In this document: positions 1 to 5,112 of the stretch, one piece after another
How the letters are laid out: the number at the start of each line of letters is the position of its first letter
How positions within the stretch are numbered: the stretch's first letter is position 1
Assembly (NCBI GenBank): GCA_021204885.1
Contig: JAJPYP010000055.1
Span: 1 to 5,112, forward strand
DNA from: Prevotellaceae bacterium
Lineage (GTDB): Bacteria; Bacteroidota; Bacteroidia; Bacteroidales; Bacteroidaceae
Direction of reading: 5' to 3'
Length of the DNA: 5,112 nucleotides
Translations under genes and position numbers: made by a program
Notes under the pieces: model-generated
What the model was told of the DNA's origin: nothing
What the model saw: the letters and a program-made list of their open reading frames with translations, nothing else
Database searches by the model: none

Positions 1-5
1 TGCCT

Positions 6-52
6 ATATCGTGTTATACCATATCGGGTACAAAGATAGTATAAATATCGGG
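6..52. repeat. Three ATATCG repeats near the left edge
   Basis: ATATCG occurs at 6-11, 21-26 and 45-50. The second and third copies extend to ATATCGGG (21-28 and 45-52), 24 bp apart, and flank the putative leftward -7 box at 31-38. They could be operator half-sites for the divergent transcription unit. The region is AT-rich, so short words containing ATAT recur easily and chance is a real alternative. Confidence 0.3.
31..38 (-). promoter_or_regulatory. Putative divergent Bacteroidetes promoter, -7 box
   Basis: Read on the minus strand, 38 to 31 is TATCTTTG, an exact match to the Bacteroidetes primary-sigma -7 consensus TAnnTTTG. No TTTG is present at the expected -33 distance (about 58-65 on the plus strand). 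That place is occupied by the first of the 23-bp direct repeats (57-79), which would fit an activator-dependent promoter. Transcription would start near 24-27 and run left out of the window, so the gene it serves is not visible. An eight-base degenerate motif can arise by chance in AT-rich DNA, which limits confidence. Confidence 0.4.
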
Positions 53-56
53 AATT

Positions 57-120
57 ATATCAGAAGAGGTATAATTTGTATGCTTTTATAGTAGTTTATA
101 TCCGAAGAGGTATAGATTGT
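57..120. repeat. Pair of 23-bp direct repeats, likely regulator-binding sites
   Basis: Copy one (57-79) and copy two (98-120) share ATATC, then GAAGAGGTATA, then TTGT, matching at 20 of 23 positions. Their starts are 41 bp apart, close to four helical turns, so a bound regulator would sit on the same face of the DNA. Copy two ends 7 bp before the -33 TTTG of the rightward promoter. Copy one overlaps the expected -33 region of the putative leftward promoter. Position and phasing fit an activator of a polysaccharide utilization locus, for example a hybrid two-component, SusR-like or AraC-type regulator, but the protein is not in the window and its identity is unknown. A degenerate pair with the same spacing lies upstream of the second gene. 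Confidence 0.6.
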
Positions 121-121
121 G

Positions 122-147
122 ATTTTCTTTGCCGATAAAAAGAAAAT
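122..147. repeat. 9-bp perfect inverted repeat over the -33 box
   Basis: ATTTTCTTT at 122-130 is the exact reverse complement of AAAGAAAAT at 139-147, with an 8-bp centre (131-138). The left arm contains three of the four bases of the -33 TTTG. The right arm lies in the -33 to -7 spacer. A dimeric repressor bound here would block the promoter. The arms are almost pure A/T, so coincidence is plausible. Confidence 0.35.
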
Positions 148-160
148 AATCGTAACTTTG
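128..160 (+). promoter_or_regulatory. Bacteroidetes-type promoter of the GH2 gene
   Basis: TTTG at 128-131 (-33 element) is followed after 21 bp by TAACTTTG at 153-160, an exact match to the Bacteroidetes -7 consensus TAnnTTTG. Transcription should begin a few bases downstream, around 164-168, giving an untranslated leader of only about 20-25 bases before the ATG at 189. That leader has no Shine-Dalgarno sequence, as is usual in this phylum. Confidence 0.75.
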
Positions 161-188
161 TAGTCATCTTATACAGCCGTAAGCAACC

Positions 189-3100
189 ATGAAGCACAGC
201 ATTCCCATTATAGCATTGTGGACGTTTGTCTGCTTGGGGCAGACGATGGCGGCTTCACGCGCGGTAACGGGCGTTGCCGCCGACGCTTCCACCGGCAATG
301 CATCTGTAGAAGCTGTCGCTTCCGCCGACGCGGTACGTGGCAAGTACAACTTCAATGCGGCGTGGTCGCTCTCGGTGGGCGATGTGGCAGGTGCCGAGGC
401 TGTCGGCTTTGACGACAGTGGCTGGAAGCGGGTGACGTTGCCGCATGCTTTCAACGAGGACGAGGCGTTCCGCGTAAGCATCGAGCAGCTTACGGACACC
501 GTGGTGTGGTACCGCAAGCGTTTCCGCCTGCCTGCAAGTGCCAAGGGAAAGAAGGTGTTCGTGGAGTTCGAGGGGGTGCGCCAAGGGGCCGACTTCTACC
601 TGAACGGACACTACTTGGGCTTGCACGAGAACGGCGTGATGGCGGTGGGCTTCGACTTGACGCCTTATATACGTTACAGTGGCGAGAACGTGCTGGCCGT
701 GCGTGTGGACAACTCGTGGACATACGAAGAACGCGCCACCGGCACGCGGTTCCAATGGAACGACCGCAACTTCAATGCCAATTACGGGGGCATCCCCAAG
801 AACGTGTGGTTGCACGTTACCGACCGTCTTTACCAGACGTTGCCACTCTATAGCAACTTGGAGACAACGGGCGTGTATGTCTATGCCGAAGACATCCGCG
901 TGGCCTCGCGCACGGCGCGGATACATGCCGAATCTGAGGTACGTAACGAGTACGGACGCGACAAGCTGGTGGCGTACAGAGTGGAGTTGATAGACCGCGA
1001 CGGCACCTTGGTAAAGGCCTTCGAGGGCGGGGAGCAAGTGGTGAAAGCCGGCGCGACGGTGACTTTGCAGGCATCGGCACCGGTGGAGGGCTTGCACTTC
1101 TGGAGCTGGGGTTACGGCTATCTCTACACGGTGAAGACCTCCCTTTGGGTGGAGGGAAAGAAGACGGACGAAGTGGCCACCCGCACGGGCTTCCGCAAGA
1201 CGCGCTTTGCCGACGGCAAGGTGTGGCTCAACGACCGCGTGCTGCAACTGAAAGGCTTCGCGCAGCGCACCACCAACGAGTGGCCGGGCGTGGGCATGAG
1301 CGTACCCGCTTGGCTCAGTGATTACAGCAACGGCCTGATGGTGGAGGGTAACGCCAACCTCGTGCGCTGGATGCATGTCACCCCGTGGAAGCAGGACGTG
1401 GAGTCGTGCGACCGCGTGGGCTTGATAGAGGCGATGCCTGCCGGCGACTCGGAGGGCGACAAGGAGGGCCGCCCATGGGAGCAGCGCACGGCGCTGATGC
1501 GCGACGCCATCATCTACAACCGCAACAATCCCAGCATCTTGTTCTATGAGAGCGGCAACGAGTCCATCAGCCGCGAGCATATAATGGAGATGAAGGCGAT
1601 ACGCGACAAGTACGACCCGCATGGCGGACGTGCCGTGGGCTCGCGCGAGATGCTCGACATACGCGAGGCGGAGTATGGCGGCGAGATGCTCTACATCAAC
1701 AAGAGCGCCCATCACCCCCTGTGGGCGATGGAGTATTGCCGCGACGAGGGCTTGCGCAAATACTGGGACGAGTACTCTTATCCCTTTCATAAGAACGGCG
1801 CGGGCAACGATGCGTTCCTCTCGGCCATGACGGGCGAGGTGCAGCAAAACGTGGATGCGAGCGCGTACAACCACAACCAAGACTCCTTTACAAAAGAGAA
1901 TATAATACGCTGGTATGACTATTGGCGCGAGCGTCCCGGCACAGGCAGCCGCGTGAGCGCAGGGGGCGCGAAGATTATCTTCTCGGATACCAACACGCAC
2001 CACCGTGGGGTGGAGAACTACCGCCGCAGCGGTGTGACCGATGCCATGCGTCTGCCCAAAGACCCCTTCTATGCGCACCAAGTGATGTGGGACGGCTGGG
2101 TGGACGTGGAGCGGCCGCACATACACATCGTGGGGCATTGGAACTATGAACAAGGCACGGTAAAGCCGGTGATGGTGGTGGCAAGTACCGACAGCGTGGA
2201 ACTCTTCTTGAACGGCGCGTCGCTTGGTTACGGCGAGCGCGGCTACCGGTTCCTGTTTACTTTCAACGACGTGGCTTATAAGCCCGGCACCTTGGAATCG
2301 GTGGGTTATGACGCGCAAGGCGACGAGCTTTGCCGCACGCGCTTGACGACGGCGGGCGAGCCAAGCAAGTTGCGCTTGACTGCCATTGAGGATCCCGATG
2401 GCTGGAAAGCCGACGGGGCCGACATGGCCTTGCTGCAAGTGGAGGTGGTGGATGCCGACGGCGAGCGTTGCCCCTTGGCGAACGATGTGGTGCACTTTGC
2501 GGTGGAAGGGCCGGCCGAGTGGCGGGGCGGTATCGCACAGGGTGCGGACAACTGTATCTTGTCGATGGATTTGCCCGTGGAGTGTGGCGTGAACCGCGCG
2601 TTGTTGCGCTCCCTTGATGAAGCCGGCACGGTGCGCGTGACGGCTTCGGCGGAGGGCTTGCAAGGGGACGAGCTGACGCTTACGACCACTGCCATTGAAA
2701 CGGTGGACGGATTGAGCACGTATATTCCGGGTGACTTGTTGCCCGGCAGGTTGGATAGAGGCGAAACGCCGCTTACGCCCTCTTATTACGATACGAAGAT
2801 AGATGTGCCTGTATTATCTGCCGTGGCCGGTGCGAACTCGGAAGAGGCGGTGAAGAGCTTCGACGACAACGAGCTGACGGAGTGGAAGAACGACGGACAA
2901 CCCGGCACGGCTTGGATAACCTACACGTTGGCGCGTGCCGCCCGTGTGGATGAAGTGTGCTTGAAGCTGACGGGCTGGCGCATGCGCAGCTATCCTTTAG
3001 AGGTCTATGCGGGCGACGAGTTAGTGTGGAGCGGGGAGACGGAGAAGTCGCTTGGCTATGTGCATCTGCCGGTAATGCCGGTGTTGGCGGACAAGATAAC

Positions 3101-3269
3101 CATCCGCTTGCAAGGTGCGGGCGAAGAGAGCGATGCTTTCGGTAGCATAGTCGAGGTGGCCGCGCCCGCTGCCGGTGAATTAGACCTCTTCAAGGCCGAG
3201 GGCGGCGACAAGGTAAACCACGAGCTACGCATCGTGGAGGTGGAGTTCAAAGAGAACTTGTGGCGATGA
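189..3269 (+). CDS. Exported glycoside hydrolase family 2 enzyme with C-terminal discoidin-like domain
   Basis: Likely hydrolyses a terminal beta-linked sugar (beta-galactosidase, beta-glucuronidase or similar) from a polysaccharide in the periplasm. Visible in the 1026 residues: a signal peptide (1-21, probable cleavage after TMA); an Ala/Val/Ser-rich spacer (22-50); a GH2 sugar-binding beta-sandwich (about 52-215, with FDDSGWKRVTLPHAF and FYLNGHYLG); an immunoglobulin-like domain (about 220-330); and a TIM barrel. In the barrel NPSILFYESGNES gives the acid/base Glu458 and HHPLWAMEY the nucleophile Glu515. These are followed by a DUF4982-like domain (about 644-725, HWN and VELFLNG), a GH2 C5-like domain (about 727-845, KADGADMALLQVEVVDADG) and an F5/8 discoidin-like domain (about 875-1000). 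The barrel motifs diverge from LacZ, so the substrate is uncertain. The start is set by the promoter and signal peptide. TTA/CTA leucine codons appear only after residue 875. GH2 membership is firm; specificity is not. Confidence 0.92.
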   Translation: MKHSIPIIALWTFVCLGQTMAASRAVTGVAADASTGNASVEAVASADAVRGKYNFNAAWSLSVGDVAGAEAVGFDDSGWKRVTLPHAFNEDEAFRVSIEQLTDTVVWYRKRFRLPASAKGKKVFVEFEGVRQGADFYLNGHYLGLHENGVMAVGFDLTPYIRYSGENVLAVRVDNSWTYEERATGTRFQWNDRNFNANYGGIPKNVWLHVTDRLYQTLPLYSNLETTGVYVYAEDIRVASRTARIHAESEVRNEYGRDKLVAYRVELIDRDGTLVKAFEGGEQVVKAGATVTLQASAPVEGLHFWSWGYGYLYTVKTSLWVEGKKTDEVATRTGFRKTRFADGKVWLNDRVLQLKGFAQRTTNEWPGVGMSVPAWLSDYSNGLMVEGNANLVRWMHVTPWKQDVESCDRVGLIEAMPAGDSEGDKEGRPWEQRTALMRDAIIYNRNNPSILFYESGNESISREHIMEMKAIRDKYDPHGGRAVGSREMLDIREAEYGGEMLYINKSAHHPLWAMEYCRDEGLRKYWDEYSYPFHKNGAGNDAFLSAMTGEVQQNVDASAYNHNQDSFTKENIIRWYDYWRERPGTGSRVSAGGAKIIFSDTNTHHRGVENYRRSGVTDAMRLPKDPFYAHQVMWDGWVDVERPHIHIVGHWNYEQGTVKPVMVVASTDSVELFLNGASLGYGERGYRFLFTFNDVAYKPGTLESVGYDAQGDELCRTRLTTAGEPSKLRLTAIEDPDGWKADGADMALLQVEVVDADGERCPLANDVVHFAVEGPAEWRGGIAQGADNCILSMDLPVECGVNRALLRSLDEAGTVRVTASAEGLQGDELTLTTTAIETVDGLSTYIPGDLLPGRLDRGETPLTPSYYDTKIDVPVLSAVAGANSEEAVKSFDDNELTEWKNDGQPGTAWITYTLARAARVDEVCLKLTGWRMRSYPLEVYAGDELVWSGETEKSLGYVHLPVMPVLADKITIRLQGAGEESDAFGSIVEVAAPAAGELDLFKAEGGDKVNHELRIVEVEFKENLWR

Positions 3270-3426
3270 GCAAGCGGTGGGGATATGTTATGGAGCATAA
3301 GGATTAAACTACGGAGCGCGTGTCCTGTCTAACAGAAGAGGGAATAAGACATCGGCTTGCGCCGTATATATATAGAATAAGGTATAGCACAGCATAAAGT
3401 GTATTATTCAATAAAACAATAGCCTG
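3270..3426. other. 157-bp intergenic gap between the two enzyme genes
   Basis: The left part is mixed in composition and the right part AT-rich. No TAnnTTTG box is visible on the plus strand, and there is no strong hairpin followed by T residues. The simplest reading is that the esterase gene is read through from the GH2 promoter, possibly with an extra activator-dependent promoter in this gap. The last bases before the ATG (AATAAAACAATAG) are A-rich without a Shine-Dalgarno sequence, typical of Bacteroidetes starts. Confidence 0.5.
3329..3392. promoter_or_regulatory. Degenerate copy of the upstream repeat pair
   Basis: CAGAAGAGG at 3333-3341 is identical to 61-69 in the first upstream repeat. 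AGGTATAG at 3380-3387 is identical to 108-115 in the second. The two words are 47 bp apart start to start in both places, so the full frames (3329-3351 and 3370-3392) keep the same 41-bp phasing as 57-79 and 98-120. Over 23 positions each matches its counterpart at only 13, so conservation is limited to the core words. This suggests the same regulator acts at both genes. No matching core promoter is seen downstream, so it may be weak or a relic. Confidence 0.4.
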
Positions 3427-5070
3427 ATGAAAAACAAAGGAATTTACGTAACTTGTCTGCTGGCCATGGGGTTGGCAGGAAGCGTGTCGGCACAGAACAA
3501 CGTGGCGGCACCGATGGAAGATGTGAACCATGTAATCGACTTGACGCTCGACAGCTTGGAGATTGCACGCACGGCACGCCCCGTGGCGGGTGCCAGCCGT
3601 AAGGGAGACAATCCGGTACTCTTCTTGGTGGGCAACTCCACCATGCGCACCGGCGTATTGGGCAATGGCGACAACGGCCAGTGGGGTTGGGGATACTTGG
3701 CACACGAGTACTTCGACGAGGACCAAATCACCGTGGAGAACCACGCCTTGGGCGGCACGAGCAGCCGCACGTTCTACAACCAATTGTGGCCTGAGGTATT
3801 GGAAGGCATACAGAAGGGCGACTGGGTAATCATCGAGTTGGGACACAACGACAACGGTCCGTACGACAGCGGCCGCGCACGTGCTTCCATTCCCGGCATA
3901 GGCAAGGACACGCTGCACGTCACCATCAAAGAGACGGGCAGGGAAGAGACGGTGTACACCTACGGCGAGTACATGCGCCGCTTCATCAACGACGTGAAGA
4001 AGAAGGGGGCGCACCCCATCTTGATGTCGCTCACCCCGCGCAACGCTTGGGAGGATGCCGACAGTACCATCGTGACCCGCGTGAACAAGACATTCGGCTT
4101 GTGGGCCAGTCAGGTGGCCAAGAAGGCGGGCATTCCTTTCATCGACTTGAACGACATATCGGCCACCAAGTTCGAGAAGTTCGGCAAGGAGAAGGTGAAG
4201 ACGTTGTTCTACATCGACCGTATCCACACGAGCATATTCGGCGCACGGGTGAATTGTGAATCGGCCATCGAGGGCATACGAAACTATAAAGGCTTGGCGC
4301 TTGCCAAGTACTTGAAGCCGGTGGAGAAAGACGAAGTGACGGGCGCTGGACGGCGCGAAGGGCTGCCCATGCTCTTTACCATAGGCGACAGCACCGTGAA
4401 GAACGAGGATAAGGACGAAGACGGCATGTGGGGCTGGGGAAGCGTCATCAGCGAACTGTTCGACCCCGACAAGATTGTCGTGGAGAACGATGCCATGGCA
4501 GGACGCAGCGCACGCACCTTCTTGGACGAGGGGCGTTGGGACAAGGTGTACAATGCCTTGCAGCCGGGCGACTTCGTGCTGATACAGTTCGGACATAACG
4601 ACTTGGGCGACATCAACGTGGGCAAGGCACGCGGCGAGCTGCCCGGCAGCGGCGACGAGAGCAAGGTGTTCCGCATGGAGACCACAAATAAGAACGAGGT
4701 GGTCTATACCTTCGGCTGGTACCTGCGCAAGTTCATCATGGATGCCAAGGAGAAGGGTGCCACGCCCATCGTGATGAGCCACACGCCGCGCAACAAGTTC
4801 GACGACGGCCAGATTGAGCGCAACACCGATACCTTCGGCAATTGGACGCGCGAAGCCGCCGAAAGGGCAGGGGCTTACTACATCGACATCAACCAAATAT
4901 CGGGTGACAAGATACAGAAGATGGCCAACGAAGAGGGTCTGCTCAAGGTGGCCGAGTATTACAACCACGACCATACGCATACGTCCAAGACGGGTGCGCG
5001 GATGAACGCGCAGAGCATCGCCGAGGGGTTGCAGGCGGTTGGTTGCCCGTTGAAGGATTACTTGAAGTGA
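3427..5070 (+). CDS. Exported tandem SGNH esterase, rhamnogalacturonan acetylesterase-like (CE12)
   Basis: Likely removes acetyl esters from rhamnogalacturonan I or a similar acetylated polysaccharide outside the cytoplasm. Residues 1-22 are a signal peptide (cleavage after SVSA). Two full SGNH domains follow: domain 1 about 63-297, domain 2 about 312-547, joined by a short linker. Domain 1 has GNS with Ser71, oxyanion residues Gly110 (GGTSSR) and Asn141 (GHND), and Asp264/His267 (DRIH). Domain 2 has GDS with Ser322, Gly359 (AGRSAR), Asn391 (GHND) and Asp515/His518 (DHTH). The Ser-to-His distance is 196 residues in both. The AGRSAR, FGHND and DHTHTS motifs match those of fungal rhamnogalacturonan acetylesterase, a single-domain enzyme of about 230-250 residues, so this protein is a duplication. 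Domain 1 departs from the classic GDS motif but keeps every catalytic residue. It follows the GH2 gene on the same strand. A xylan or other acetyl esterase is possible. Confidence 0.9.
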   Translation: MKNKGIYVTCLLAMGLAGSVSAQNNVAAPMEDVNHVIDLTLDSLEIARTARPVAGASRKGDNPVLFLVGNSTMRTGVLGNGDNGQWGWGYLAHEYFDEDQITVENHALGGTSSRTFYNQLWPEVLEGIQKGDWVIIELGHNDNGPYDSGRARASIPGIGKDTLHVTIKETGREETVYTYGEYMRRFINDVKKKGAHPILMSLTPRNAWEDADSTIVTRVNKTFGLWASQVAKKAGIPFIDLNDISATKFEKFGKEKVKTLFYIDRIHTSIFGARVNCESAIEGIRNYKGLALAKYLKPVEKDEVTGAGRREGLPMLFTIGDSTVKNEDKDEDGMWGWGSVISELFDPDKIVVENDAMAGRSARTFLDEGRWDKVYNALQPGDFVLIQFGHNDLGDINVGKARGELPGSGDESKVFRMETTNKNEVVYTFGWYLRKFIMDAKEKGATPIVMSHTPRNKFDDGQIERNTDTFGNWTREAAERAGAYYIDINQISGDKIQKMANEEGLLKVAEYYNHDHTHTSKTGARMNAQSIAEGLQAVGCPLKDYLK

Positions 5071-5090
5071 GAACGTAAAACGTGGTGGTT

Positions 5091-5112
5091 GCCCCGCACG
5101 GCAGTGCGGGGC
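5091..5112 (+). terminator. GC-rich hairpin after the esterase gene, probable terminator
   Basis: GCCCCGCAC (5091-5099) pairs perfectly with GTGCGGGGC (5104-5112) around the four-base loop GGCA. The hairpin starts 20 bases after the stop codon. The window ends on the last base of the stem, so the T-tract that would confirm an intrinsic terminator cannot be seen. It supports the esterase being the last gene of its transcript. Confidence 0.6.

Noticed and set aside
1..188. CRISPR array or transposon end in the repeat-rich left region
   Set aside because: There are only two good repeats with an 18-bp interval, no terminal inverted repeats, and no transposase. The arrangement fits operator sites better.
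231..233. Cys15 in the GH2 signal peptide as a lipoprotein cysteine
   Set aside because: The preceding residues TFV do not form a lipobox, and a plausible signal peptidase I site (TMA, then Ala) follows at residues 19-22. Cys10 of the esterase (YVTC) fails for the same reason.
255..2663. 802-codon open frame on the minus strand opposite the GH2 gene
   Set aside because: It is codon-aligned with the GH2 gene, so its stops would correspond to sense codons TTA, CTA and TCA, which this organism avoids. The sense protein has clear domains and catalytic motifs; the antisense translation shows none.
3266..3307. 13-codon mini-ORF whose ATG overlaps the GH2 stop (ATGA)
   Set aside because: The overlap looks like translational coupling, but the peptide (MSKRWGYVMEHKD) has no recognisable feature, and so short a frame is expected by chance.
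3353..3364. Small hairpin CGGC-TTGC-GCCG followed by TATATATATAG
   Set aside because: The stem is only 4 bp and is followed by alternating TA rather than a T-run, so it is not a convincing terminator or attenuator.
3402..3409. TATTATTC as a -7 box for the esterase gene
   Set aside because: It matches TAnnTTTG at only four of six fixed positions and has no TTTG about 21 bp upstream, so it is too weak to call a promoter.
3304..4980. 558-codon open frame on the minus strand opposite the esterase gene
   Set aside because: It has the same cause: it is in codon register with the esterase, which contains no TTA, CTA or TCA codons. It has no recognisable domain and no promoter of its own.

Overview
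This window looks like a piece of a carbohydrate-degradation locus from a fairly GC-rich member of the Bacteroidales. Three things suggest this: a near-consensus Bacteroidetes promoter (TTTG, then TAnnTTTG 21 bp later) upstream of the first gene, starts preceded by A-rich leaders without Shine-Dalgarno sequences, and two exported carbohydrate-active enzymes of types common in Bacteroidetes polysaccharide utilization loci. Leucine is written mostly as TTG, and TTA, CTA and TCA are nearly absent. The genus cannot be named from the sequence alone.

Layout. Positions 1-188 are an AT-rich control region. It holds a likely divergent promoter pointing left out of the window (-7 box at 31-38), a pair of near-identical 23-bp direct repeats set 41 bp apart (57-79 and 98-120), an inverted repeat over the -33 box (122-147), and a strong rightward promoter (128-160). 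Positions 189-3269 encode a 1026-residue exported glycoside hydrolase family 2 (GH2) enzyme with extra C-terminal beta-sandwich domains. Positions 3270-3426 are a gap with no convincing terminator or standard promoter, but with a degenerate version of the same repeat pair at the same 41-bp spacing. Positions 3427-5070 encode a 547-residue exported protein made of two tandem SGNH esterase domains resembling rhamnogalacturonan acetylesterase (CE12), both with complete catalytic residues. Positions 5091-5112 form a perfect 9-bp GC-rich hairpin, probably the terminator, cut by the window edge before any T-tract could be seen.

How the genes may work together (inference). The esterase would remove acetyl groups from a pectin-type backbone such as rhamnogalacturonan I, and the GH2 enzyme would remove a beta-linked side-chain sugar. 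Both have signal peptides, so they would act in the periplasm or beyond. No SusC/SusD pair, sensor or transporter lies inside the window. The divergent promoter suggests more of the locus to the left.

Nothing here amounts to an undescribed system. The most interesting signals are the paired repeats shared by both upstream regions, the double-domain esterase, and an abrupt change in leucine codon use where the C-terminal domain of the GH2 enzyme begins.
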